Shown here in pieces: positions 1-5,745 of a stretch of 5,745 nt of DNA. The notes below the pieces were generated by a model. The model did not search any database. It was not told where the DNA came from and saw only the letters and a list, made by a program, of their open reading frames with translations. Source of the stretch: Candidatus Kuenenia stuttgartensis (GTDB lineage: Bacteria > Planctomycetota > Planctomycetia > Isosphaerales > Isosphaeraceae). Numbering within the stretch: the stretch's first letter is position 1; each line of letters starts with the position of its first letter. A program made the translations under genes and the position numbers. The stretch covers positions 1-5,745 of the forward strand of contig CAMCFM010000321.1 of NCBI GenBank assembly GCA_945874095.1. The letters are read 5' to 3'.

Positions 1-1
1 T

Positions 2-184
2 ACCACTTCAGACTTGGCTCTGCTTCAGAAACAGGCTGATAAGTCTGGTGAAGGGGCGGATTATGGCTGGTGCGTGACCGGTTGGCAGTCGCATTTGACG
101 GATCAGATTGGCGTGGATGAATCGATGTCTCGACCACGGCGTTCCCTCGCACGAGCTCGAACTTCAGAAGTCTGTCTTGAGTGA
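2..184 (+). CDS. 3' end of an unidentified gene (partial, starts before the window)
   Basis: One forward frame is open from the left edge to a TGA at 182-184 and gives 60 residues. The first two thirds look like real protein, with a mixed polar/hydrophobic composition and a Trp-containing stretch (ADYGWCVTGWQSHLTDQIG), and codon choice resembles the neighbouring genes. The last 18 residues are Arg/Ser-rich and less protein-like. Of the other two forward frames, one is closed by a stop at 37-39 and the other at about 75. The overlapping reverse frame has no start codon in view. No family or domain is recognisable from so short a tail, so no function is proposed. It would be transcribed towards the phosphoesterase gene (convergent). 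It could also be a chance open frame. Confidence 0.4.
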   Translation, partial: TTSDLALLQKQADKSGEGADYGWCVTGWQSHLTDQIGVDESMSRPRRSLARARTSEVCLE

Positions 185-296
185 GAGGCCCTCAAATCGC
201 CGATCAAAATCCATGATCACAGCGCATTTTCAGTCAGCGAGAGCCCTTTCAATCAGCGAATTTCACCCGAAGTTGCCTAAACTGTCAACCCGAATC

Positions 297-312
297 GCTT
301 TCGCTTGAAAGC
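297..312. repeat. Small perfect hairpin, 6-bp stem
   Basis: GCTTTC (297-302) and GAAAGC (307-312) are exact reverse complements around a 4-base loop GCTT. No T-run follows on either strand, so it does not meet the pattern of an intrinsic terminator. It could still help end transcription between the two convergent genes, but this is weak. Confidence 0.3.
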
Positions 313-318
313 CCTGGA

Positions 319-370
319 TTTGGTCGCTGGATTCGCTTCTTCTTTCGAAACGACCTCTCGAACGACCAAA
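319..370 (-). repeat. 8-bp inverted repeat downstream of the phosphoesterase gene
   Basis: TTTGGTCG (319-326) is the exact reverse complement of CGACCAAA (363-370), with 36 bases between them. The near edge lies 25 bases past the stop codon of the minus-strand phosphoesterase gene. The interior contains a further short TTCG/CGAA pairing (332-335 with 346-349), so a longer folded structure is possible. There is no U-tract after it in the minus direction. It is a candidate 3'-end stabilising or termination structure, not a classical terminator. Confidence 0.3.
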
Positions 371-395
371 ACCGCGGACACTCATTTTCACTGAC

Positions 396-2969
396 TCACT
401 CGTCGTCGTCACTCAACATCCGCCGACGTTCCTCTTCCTCTTCTTCCTCATCCTCTTCAAACTGCCCCGGCGCATCGCCTTCACGGCCCGGATAAGGCAT
501 CGTATCACCATGCATCGTGTACCAGTTGATCCGGTTCAGCCAGTATGGATCAGCGGCATCGAGGTGGCTCCAGTCCAGCTCCAAAGTCTTATCCATCCAG
601 TATTTATCGAGAGCCGTCATTTTCTTGCCGGCTGAACCCGGATTGCGTTCGGCTAAATCGATGTTGTTCATGACCTTCGAATATGGCCGCAAATCGGCTT
701 GATCGGTAAAACAAGCCTCCATTGGATAAGCCATCGCATCAAACCGGTTCATCGGAGGCAGCCCCAGCATCAATTCCATCGAGCGAATCATGCTGGTCGT
801 CGTCTGAAACGTGGAATCGACATAACCCCTGCGTGTATAAGGGCTGATCGCCATAAACACGGTCCGGTGCCCGTCCACATGGTCAGGGCCCGACTGGGCA
901 TCGTCCTCAATCACCATAATGCAAGTCTTGGCCCACTCAGGGCTCTTGCTCACCGCCTCAACAATCCGCCCAAGCGCCAGATCGTTGTCCGCCATCATCG
1001 CCCTTGGGGTCGGATATTTCGGATTTGCACCCTCAGCGTGATCGCTCGGCAAACTTAATATCATCAGGTTCGGAACCTTCTTCTCCTTGCTCATCTGATC
1101 GTATTCGGCAATGAATTTATCGGCCCTGTCCTGATCGCTCTGCCAGAGCGGCCAATACATATAATTCGGGTGCGTAAATGGTTTCAATCGAGGGATGGAA
1201 GTGATGGCATGAAATTGAAACTTGCCGGTTTTATTCTGGCGATCTTCCCACACTTCAAACCAGTCCTTGGGGGCTGGCGAAACGTGGTTCTTGTCATCAT
1301 CACAAAATTCGCCATAAACGCGAACGGTTTTGTTATGATCCAGCACGTTATCCCAAATGGCCCCGCCTGATGAAATTGCCATGGCGTCAATTCCATCGTC
1401 AGGATATGTGCGTGAATATCCGACATAAAAATGCTCGAGATATTCCGTCGCCATCGCCTGAGTGCTCCAGGCGTGCCCGTCGGCTGAATTCGTACCGGAA
1501 ACATATCCATTATCGAATAATGTAAATTCGGTCGCCAGCTTCTGGTGATTCGGCATCACCTTCGCACCAAGGCTCGCCAGCTTCGGATCACCATTGCCCT
1601 GCGGCAGATCACCAAAAACCTCGTCGTATGTGCGATTCTCTTTAATAATATAAATCACATGCTCAATACCCCCGTTATACACCTTCAGAGCAGGCTTTCT
1701 AGCCGATATGTTCCAGCGATTATTTTCAGCAACCTTCTCCGTCTCCACTCCCAGAGGGCGATTTAAATCGAGAACACTCACCGTGCCCTGAAAGTCGTGT
1801 GCATTTCCCGCACGCCCCAGAGTGGTCCGGGCCACAGAGCCATTCCCCTTTGAGTTCAGTACAAATGCGCTCTTGGCATCGTTTGAAATGCCCACGGCAA
1901 CCGGGAAATATCCGACCGGGCGAAAGCCTTTCAATTCGCCTGATTTCAAGTCAATCTCAGCAATCGCATTATCACCACCATCCGCCACATAAAGCGTGTC
2001 TTGATGCATCGCCAAAGCGTTCGGCATCCCGCCCAGAAGCCGCTCGCCCTTATATTTCAATCCAAAGCTGCGTGTGACTGATTTCTTGGATAAATCCAGC
2101 TCGCTCACAGAGTCGCTCATTGCATTTGCAATATAGGCTTTATCACCGTTCACCAAAACAGCCGTCGGGTGGATCCCAACAGTGATATGCTCGGCTTTGC
2201 CTGTTTTCAAGTCCACCAGACTCACCGATCCATTGGCCACCGATTGGCGGTCAGTCACCACCAAATCCTGCTTGTCGCTCTTGCCCAGACGGTCTCCAGG
2301 CTTGGCCAGAGGTCCGCCCCAGTTGGACACCACCAAATGCAATTCATCGGCCGTCAGCTTCACATCAAATGGAACATTCTCTACGGCCATTTCGCGAACA
2401 ATCTTGGGCATGTCCGCAGAGAGATCGATTTCAACCACCGAATTGCGATTGGCGGACACCACAAAAAGCCGCTTCCCATCCTTCGACACAGCCATCCCGC
2501 CCGGCACAGGATTCGCCTTGACATCGTCTCCCACAATTTTAATCAGCTTTGCGGCCACCAGCGATTTCTGGTCCTCGCTCAGTTGAAATGACTGCACATG
2601 ACCCTTCTGAGTGCTCGCATACAAGGTTTTTCCATCAGTCGACCAAATCAGCCCGTGATAACCTGCATTTGAGCCAAGGCTGATCCCAGCTGATTCGTAG
2701 ACTTGCCCTGCATCGCCCAAAAAGACACGATTCCGACCCATCACCGCATAAAACTTGCCACTCGGGTGAACAGCCAGATCGCTTGGCCGACCGCTAAACG
2801 CTTTCGCATCGGCCTCGATCCTCTGACCGGTACTGACCACAAATCCACCGTCCGGTTGACGGCCCATCCTCGGCTGATTGATTAATGCCGTTGCAAGCGC
2901 AACAGTACTTAAAAACAAGCCTCCCGCTACCATCAAAAACGGTCGTGCCGTTGTCTTTTCACGATTCAT
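396..2969 (-). CDS. Exported YncE-type beta-propeller / alkaline-phosphatase-superfamily phosphoesterase fusion
   Basis: The 857-residue product probably hydrolyses phosphate esters outside the cytoplasm; its substrate is unknown. The N-terminus has basic residues, then the hydrophobic run FLMVAGGLFLSTVALATALI (about 11-30): a signal peptide or membrane anchor. Residues about 50-400 form a YncE/YVTN-like beta-propeller; clear repeats end in EIDL or ELDL near 180, 290 and 340. Residues about 433-830 are the phosphoesterase domain (PF04185 type): VIYIIKENRTYDEVFGD (438-454; EN probably metal-binding), SADGHAWS (495-502), SLPSDHAEG (639-647), DNDLALGRIVEAV (661-673), IEDDAQSGPDHVDGHR (687-702), SPYTRRG (709-715). 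This order, and the closing LNRINWYTMHGDTMPYPG, is that of proteins annotated 'bifunctional YncE family protein/alkaline phosphatase family protein'. The last 20 residues are acidic (EED, seven Glu, RRR, DDDE). I chose the ATG at 2969 because GAGGAG sits 9 bases upstream; an in-frame GTG at 2996 would place that site inside the gene. The family call is firm; substrate and role are not. Confidence 0.94.
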   Translation of the reverse strand: MNREKTTARPFLMVAGGLFLSTVALATALINQPRMGRQPDGGFVVSTGQRIEADAKAFSGRPSDLAVHPSGKFYAVMGRNRVFLGDAGQVYESAGISLGSNAGYHGLIWSTDGKTLYASTQKGHVQSFQLSEDQKSLVAAKLIKIVGDDVKANPVPGGMAVSKDGKRLFVVSANRNSVVEIDLSADMPKIVREMAVENVPFDVKLTADELHLVVSNWGGPLAKPGDRLGKSDKQDLVVTDRQSVANGSVSLVDLKTGKAEHITVGIHPTAVLVNGDKAYIANAMSDSVSELDLSKKSVTRSFGLKYKGERLLGGMPNALAMHQDTLYVADGGDNAIAEIDLKSGELKGFRPVGYFPVAVGISNDAKSAFVLNSKGNGSVARTTLGRAGNAHDFQGTVSVLDLNRPLGVETEKVAENNRWNISARKPALKVYNGGIEHVIYIIKENRTYDEVFGDLPQGNGDPKLASLGAKVMPNHQKLATEFTLFDNGYVSGTNSADGHAWSTQAMATEYLEHFYVGYSRTYPDDGIDAMAISSGGAIWDNVLDHNKTVRVYGEFCDDDKNHVSPAPKDWFEVWEDRQNKTGKFQFHAITSIPRLKPFTHPNYMYWPLWQSDQDRADKFIAEYDQMSKEKKVPNLMILSLPSDHAEGANPKYPTPRAMMADNDLALGRIVEAVSKSPEWAKTCIMVIEDDAQSGPDHVDGHRTVFMAISPYTRRGYVDSTFQTTTSMIRSMELMLGLPPMNRFDAMAYPMEACFTDQADLRPYSKVMNNIDLAERNPGSAGKKMTALDKYWMDKTLELDWSHLDAADPYWLNRINWYTMHGDTMPYPGREGDAPGQFEEDEEEEEEERRRMLSDDDE

Positions 2970-2978
2970 GTCAAAAAT

Positions 2979-2984
2979 CTCCTC
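2979..2984 (-). promoter_or_regulatory. Shine-Dalgarno site of the phosphoesterase gene
   Basis: On the minus strand GAGGAG is followed by 9 bases and then ATG at 2969. This strong site decides the start in favour of the ATG over the in-frame GTG at 2996. Confidence 0.75.
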
Positions 2985-3011
2985 GGTGAGTGTCACTTCG
3001 CTTGCAAATCA

Positions 3012-3028
3012 GGAATGCTGGATATTCC
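3012..3028. repeat. GGAAT-N7-ATTCC inverted repeat at the expected transcription start
   Basis: GGAAT (3012-3016) and ATTCC (3024-3028) are exact reverse complements 7 bases apart. They lie just downstream of the candidate -10 box of the minus-strand gene. The right half is part of GATATTCCCT (3021-3030), whose reverse complement recurs at 3154-3163. It may be an operator or a small mRNA hairpin. Confidence 0.3.
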
Positions 3029-3032
3029 CTTA

Positions 3033-3061
3033 TACATATCAAAAACGGTCGGCCGATCCAA
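3033..3061 (-). promoter_or_regulatory. Candidate sigma-70-like promoter for the phosphoesterase gene
   Basis: On the minus strand TTGGAT (3056-3061) is separated by exactly 17 bases from TATGTA (3033-3038), which runs on into TATAAG. Transcription would start near 3026, about 57 bases before the ATG at 2969. The match to consensus is only partial, so this is a position-supported guess. Confidence 0.27.
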
Positions 3062-3096
3062 CGGTAATACCTCTTGTGTTCATAAAATAGGCCAAT

Positions 3097-3106
3097 ATTC
3101 ATGAAT
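3097..3106. repeat. 10-bp perfect palindrome ATTCATGAAT
   Basis: ATTCATGAAT is self-complementary and lies upstream of both candidate promoters in the divergent region. A 10-bp palindrome in AT-rich DNA is not rare, so it may be chance. It is listed because it sits close to several other palindromes. Confidence 0.25.
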
Positions 3107-3120
3107 GCTTCACATGTCAG

Positions 3121-3179
3121 ACAGCCCACCAGGTCGATACTATTCAGTATTTTAGGGAATATCGCGATATTTTGGCTGT
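3121..3179. repeat. Nested inverted-repeat cluster in the divergent control region
   Basis: An outer pair ACAGCC (3121-3126) and GGCTGT (3174-3179) encloses two inner elements: ATACT (3137-3141) and AGTAT (3146-3150) around a 4-base loop, and the perfect 14-bp palindrome AATATCGCGATATT (3158-3171). If transcribed, it could fold as a three-way junction; as DNA, the 14-mer has the shape of a dimeric repressor or activator site. Its left half overlaps AGGGAATATC (3154-3163), the inverted copy of 3021-3030. The cluster abuts the candidate -35 box of the lipase gene. The symmetry is seen directly; a regulatory role is inferred. Confidence 0.5.
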
Positions 3180-3198
3180 TCAGGGTAATCGATACAAT
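3172..3198 (+). promoter_or_regulatory. Candidate promoter for the lipase-like gene
   Basis: TACAAT (3193-3198) matches the -10 consensus at five of six positions. TTGGCT (3172-3177) is a partial -35 match, but the 15-base spacer is shorter than ideal. A start near 3205 would give a leader of about 150 bases before the ATG at 3358. The 14-bp palindrome ends at 3171, directly next to the -35 box, as expected for a regulator site. Confidence 0.25.
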
Positions 3199-3248
3199 CT
3201 ATTCAAGACTATGACAAACAATTGCAGCCCCTACAAACCAGATGAGTC

Positions 3249-3266
3249 CGGTCAGTCTCTGATCCG
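3249..3266 (+). other. Leader hairpin 1 upstream of the lipase-like gene
   Basis: CGGTCAG (3249-3255) pairs with CTGATCCG (3259-3266) through 7 base pairs, with one bulged T and a 3-base loop. It lies in the presumed 5' untranslated leader. It matches no riboswitch I recognise. Confidence 0.3.
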
Positions 3267-3287
3267 ATGACTATGTTGATGTCGTTC

Positions 3288-3307
3288 TTCGGTTAAGGAT
3301 GACCGAA
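3288..3307 (+). other. Leader hairpin 2 with AAGGATG in the loop
   Basis: TTCGGT (3288-3293) and ACCGAA (3302-3307) form a perfect 6-bp stem around the 8-base loop TAAGGATG. The loop contains a Shine-Dalgarno-like AAGGA and an ATG that would open a 7-codon frame (3299-3322). It sits about 50 bases before the chosen start codon. Whether it affects translation is unknown. Confidence 0.3.
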
Positions 3308-3339
3308 CACCAAGTCGATTGAATATCACTGCACGCTTC

Positions 3340-3345
3340 GAAGGA
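3340..3345 (+). promoter_or_regulatory. Shine-Dalgarno-like site of the lipase-like gene
   Basis: GAAGGA ends 12 bases before the ATG at 3358. The spacing is somewhat long but better than for the in-frame TTG at 3319, whose nearest AAGGAT lies 18 bases upstream. This supports the ATG start, without settling it. Confidence 0.45.
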
Positions 3346-3357
3346 TTGATTAACGAC

Positions 3358-4989
3358 ATGGCTCACTCTCAAAATGGTCATAAAAGGAAAAGAGCCAGTC
3401 GTTCCGCTCATTTAAATTCGCTTCATCATAATTCTCTGGAATGTCTTGAAACGCGTCAGCTTATGGCTTCCAATATCCTTTCTGTACAGAAGCTTACGCC
3501 CATCACTGGCGGACAGTTGCAAGTCTCCTACAGCCTCATGGAAGAGTCTAGCCTGACCAGTTCCCTCAACTTCGATTTTTATCGCTCTACGGATCCCAAC
3601 TTCGATTCCTCCGATAAATGGATCGGTTCGAAGTCCACCACCGCCAGTTCGGATCTATCAGCAGGCTCTCATCTGGTCAGCACCGACCTTGGAGTGGCCA
3701 TGCGTCCTGATCCTTCAAGACCCTACGTGATTGTTGTCGGGCGTGCCAGTGGATTATTGCAAGAAACACTGGTTTCCGATAATTCTGCCATGTTTCGTAA
3801 ATACACAATTGGTGTGATCAGCCACGGTGGGATTCAGGGCTCTCAGAATAATATCCCTCAGTGGGAAGCAAAAATTGGCTGGAAGATGCAGGATTATGGC
3901 TACGATGCCGTGATTCCATTCAACTGGGCCGGTGATAGCTATACCCCCGGTGCTGCTGGAAAACAAGGCCCTCGACTGGCCCGAAAAATTCAGTTGACCG
4001 CTGAAAACCTTCCCGCCGATACTTCCATCGACCTCGATTATATCGGACACAGTGAAGGCTCTGTTGTCGTCTCTCAAGCAGCTTTATGGCTCCAAAAACA
4101 TCCTACAGCCAACTTTAATACAGGCTACCAACGGATGACATTATTAGACCCACATGCTGCTAATCCGGATGCCCCGAATAATGCTGAAAGTGTTAGTGGG
4201 GGACTCGCCGGCTGGTTCACCAAACGAATAATATCGTGGTATAAAGGCAACGCGCGCGACCCTTTGGTGCGTGTCCCTACCAATATTAATGAAGCCGATG
4301 TGTATTATCAGCGCACCCCATTAAGCGTGAATCCTGTAAACGGTGGACTTTACAACCTTTTAGGTCAGGTTCCAGTGATCGGAACAGCTCGATATATTCA
4401 GTTGAACAGCGCCGGTATTTCGCATTCAGGCGGTGGAGGCGTAAACACATGGTTTTATTTTAATGCCTTACCAGCGTTTCAGACAGGCGATCAGCCAGTG
4501 AATCCTTCGATACTTGAAGCTCAATCGGTCACTGTTCAAAATGGTAGCTGGAATCGCAAGAATCTGATCACAACCGATACACAAGCCACATGGTCAGGAA
4601 TATCAGCGCCTGGTGCGGAGGTCCGATTGTATCTCGCATCGGCATCTAGTAAGCCTGAGAATTCAAGACCAGTCGCCTCAGCGGTGGCCAACTCGACGGG
4701 CCAATGGAGCCTTCAGCCATCATCGGCAGTAAAACCTGGCGTATATCAGGTCAATATCAGGGCTTTGGTGGCATCCGGTTTGCCTCGTGAGAATTTTAAA
4801 TTACTACCGACAATACGTATGGGTAAAATGACAATCCCATCATCACGCTCCGTTCAAATGAAATCGATCCCGTTGCAGACGTCTCCCCTTGCGATCCCAA
4901 ATTCCCTCAATAAAAATGGAATTGGCTTGAAACTGAACGATCGCCTGCAAACATTTGACCCGAAGAATCGCAAACTTTTTTCGTCATAA
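3358..4989 (+). CDS. Secreted lipase-like alpha/beta hydrolase with LEPR-XLL-type N-terminus and flanking beta-sandwich regions
   Basis: The 543-residue product is probably a surface or extracellular ester hydrolase. Residues 1-27 are basic and His/Ser-rich with no hydrophobic signal core; LECLETRQLMAS (28-39) follows, a variant of the planctomycete LExLExRxLLA motif. Residues about 40-150 look like a beta-sandwich of CARDB kind. The hydrolase core spans about 150-372: SHGG (155-158, possible oxyanion loop), FNWAGD (188-193), GHSEG (230-234, GxSxG elbow, nucleophile Ser232), LLDPH (262-266, likely acid Asp264, like GLDPA of pancreatic-type lipases) and SHSGGGG (355-361, likely base His356). 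Residues about 388-490 resemble a bacterial Ig-like domain (SAPGAEVRLYL, then NSTGQWSLQP). The last 50 residues are Ser/Lys/Asn-rich without clear structure. An in-frame TTG at 3319 would add 13 residues, but ATG 3358 has the better ribosome-binding site. The gene is divergent from the phosphoesterase gene and ends 19 bases from the convergent gene. The fold is well supported; substrate (lipid or other ester) and attachment are inferred. Confidence 0.85.
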   Translation: MAHSQNGHKRKRASRSAHLNSLHHNSLECLETRQLMASNILSVQKLTPITGGQLQVSYSLMEESSLTSSLNFDFYRSTDPNFDSSDKWIGSKSTTASSDLSAGSHLVSTDLGVAMRPDPSRPYVIVVGRASGLLQETLVSDNSAMFRKYTIGVISHGGIQGSQNNIPQWEAKIGWKMQDYGYDAVIPFNWAGDSYTPGAAGKQGPRLARKIQLTAENLPADTSIDLDYIGHSEGSVVVSQAALWLQKHPTANFNTGYQRMTLLDPHAANPDAPNNAESVSGGLAGWFTKRIISWYKGNARDPLVRVPTNINEADVYYQRTPLSVNPVNGGLYNLLGQVPVIGTARYIQLNSAGISHSGGGGVNTWFYFNALPAFQTGDQPVNPSILEAQSVTVQNGSWNRKNLITTDTQATWSGISAPGAEVRLYLASASSKPENSRPVASAVANSTGQWSLQPSSAVKPGVYQVNIRALVASGLPRENFKLLPTIRMGKMTIPSSRSVQMKSIPLQTSPLAIPNSLNKNGIGLKLNDRLQTFDPKNRKLFSS

Positions 4990-5008
4990 TAAAACTTTGA
5001 AAGAATCT

Positions 5009-5722
5009 TTAAAATACAATCATCTCAGGTACCACCAACACCGGAAACTGGGTTAACAGCCATTCCTCATCCACTCTCGGGGTTGGTTTATAAAGCCTTG
5101 CAGCTAAACGTGATGAGCCGACGATACATTCTTTCTCCAATAAATAATACTTGTTATAATGGTCAATCTGTTTGTTGAGTGTATCCAACTGCAATTGACT
5201 CAACCATTTCGACCACCTTTGATTGAATCGGTCCACACTTTGAGTCAGGCTTTTTGCCAAAGAAATAGCCACTTTTCGAGAGGGCTGAACTTTTGCTTTC
5301 CAAATGGGGTCAGGCGCTTCCGAAACGGTCCAGAGAAATTCAATTGGCTGCGTAAATGCAAGTTGCCAGTCGTCAGGCCCGGTTACTCCATTGGCCCACA
5401 TTCTTAGCCTGCAATGGACCATATCAAGCATTTCCAGACGCTGATTTTTACAGGTGGTCAAAGTGCGATTCAAAGACCATTCCATGTCGCGGCCACGACG
5501 CGCAAATGCAGGCGCGTCAAAAAGCCCCATCAGCTCTTTCACTTCCCCTTCGGTCGACCTAACCGAAGTCATTTCCGAATTGTCAGGGGCAGGCTCACTC
5601 ATAATCGCGATTTTTATCGCCCCATTGGTGGTGCTTTGGGGTCCGTCAATGGCTTCACCAAACTTCGCCGATAATGCCATTTCATCCGTTCTGGCCCATA
5701 CGCCTTCACTCGCTTGGTCCAT
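5009..5722 (-). CDS. Unrecognised protein, possibly truncated at its 5' end by the window edge
   Basis: The frame runs from an ATG at 5722 to TAA at 5009-5011 and encodes 237 residues. I do not recognise a family. No signal peptide or membrane segment is visible, so it is probably cytoplasmic. Residues 1-60 are polar and look disordered. From about 61 it appears folded and mostly helical: a segment with RRGRDMEWSLNRTL (75-88) and HCRLRMWANG (103-112), a Trp-rich middle (119-142), then an amphipathic helical stretch (about 150-195) leading to NKYYLLEKEC (190-199) and a Pro-rich end (PVLVVPEMIVF). The start is uncertain: upstream of 5722 the frame stays open to the window edge (seven more codons), and GGAAG lies only 1 base before the ATG. 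Internal ATGs at residues 15, 41 and 51 are alternatives, and the ordered part begins after them. It converges on the lipase-like gene across a 19-bp gap. Coding is well supported by length and by the weakness of competing frames; the function is unknown. Confidence 0.8.
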   Translation of the reverse strand: MDQASEGVWARTDEMALSAKFGEAIDGPQSTTNGAIKIAIMSEPAPDNSEMTSVRSTEGEVKELMGLFDAPAFARRGRDMEWSLNRTLTTCKNQRLEMLDMVHCRLRMWANGVTGPDDWQLAFTQPIEFLWTVSEAPDPIWKAKVQPSRKVAISLAKSLTQSVDRFNQRWSKWLSQLQLDTLNKQIDHYNKYYLLEKECIVGSSRLAARLYKPTPRVDEEWLLTQFPVLVVPEMIVF

Positions 5723-5745
5723 GCTTCCGACGCTTGTTTTAAAGC

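Larger units (their letters stand above)
185..395. other. Intergenic stretch without a convincing gene
   Basis: This is the spacer between a presumed forward gene end at 184 and the phosphoesterase stop codon at 396. A 66-codon frame crosses it (108-308), but it has no ribosome-binding site, overlaps the better frame ending at 184, and its product is low in hydrophobic core residues, so it is not called. The only visible structure is two inverted repeats, listed separately. No promoter or RNA gene is evident. Confidence 0.5.

Noticed and set aside
220..266. Repeated CAGCGA words
   Set aside because: Only six or seven bases recur, twice, without regular spacing; consistent with chance.
108..308. 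66-codon forward frame at the left side
   Set aside because: No ribosome-binding site, overlaps the more protein-like frame ending at 184, and the product shows no domain.
699..1058. 119-codon forward frame inside the phosphoesterase gene
   Set aside because: It lies wholly antisense to a strongly supported domain; the His/Arg-rich product and lack of a ribosome-binding site mark it as a shadow frame.
2169..2591. Two overlapping forward frames (140 and 134 codons) antisense to the beta-propeller region
   Set aside because: They overlap each other and a conserved domain on the other strand, and neither product shows a recognisable motif.
2970..2996. GTG at 2996 as the phosphoesterase start
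   Set aside because: It would put the strong GAGGAG site inside the coding region and has no ribosome-binding site of its own.
3239..3270. Hammerhead-ribozyme-like CAGATGAGTCCGG
   Set aside because: It resembles the CUGAUGAGUCC core, but the second base differs and no GAAA follows at the required place, so the catalytic core is incomplete.
3754..4077. 107-codon reverse frame inside the lipase-like gene
   Set aside because: Antisense to the GHSEG-containing core, without motif or ribosome-binding site.
4990..5015. AAAGAATCTTT as a bidirectional terminator between the convergent genes
   Set aside because: The palindrome is AT-only apart from two pairs, has no real loop and is not followed by a T-run; too weak to call.

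Overview
The window looks like chromosomal DNA from a Planctomycetota bacterium of moderate GC content. The best clue is the hydrolase gene at 3358-4989. Its N-terminus carries a basic/His-rich leader followed by LECLETRQLMAS, a variant of the LExLExRxLLA ('LEPR-XLL') N-terminal motif that is typical of large secreted or surface proteins of planctomycetes. The large YncE/phosphoesterase fusion and an unrecognised 237-residue protein fit that lineage. The assignment comes from motifs, not a database search.

Layout from left to right: (1) 2-184 (+) is probably the 3' end of a gene that starts outside the window. (2) 185-395 has no convincing gene but holds two inverted repeats. (3) 396-2969 (-) encodes an 857-residue exported two-domain protein: an N-terminal YncE/YVTN-type beta-propeller and a C-terminal phosphoesterase of the alkaline-phosphatase superfamily (PF04185 type), ending in an acidic tail. 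(4) 2970-3357 is a divergent intergenic region with candidate promoters in both directions, a perfect 14-bp palindrome, a 10-bp motif present once near each promoter in inverted orientation, and a leader with two hairpins. (5) 3358-4989 (+) encodes a 543-residue lipase-like alpha/beta hydrolase between two beta-sandwich-like regions. (6) 5009-5722 (-) encodes an unrecognised protein that converges on the hydrolase with a 19-bp gap and whose reading frame stays open to the right edge.

The only obvious regulatory coupling is the divergent pair phosphoesterase/lipase. Both products appear to work outside the cytoplasm, one on phosphate esters and one on carboxyl esters or lipids, and they share a 388-bp control region. 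A joint role in phosphate or lipid scavenging is an inference only. I see no RNA gene, CRISPR array, insertion sequence or defence system. The most interesting parts are the palindrome-rich divergent control region and the variant LEPR-XLL lipase.
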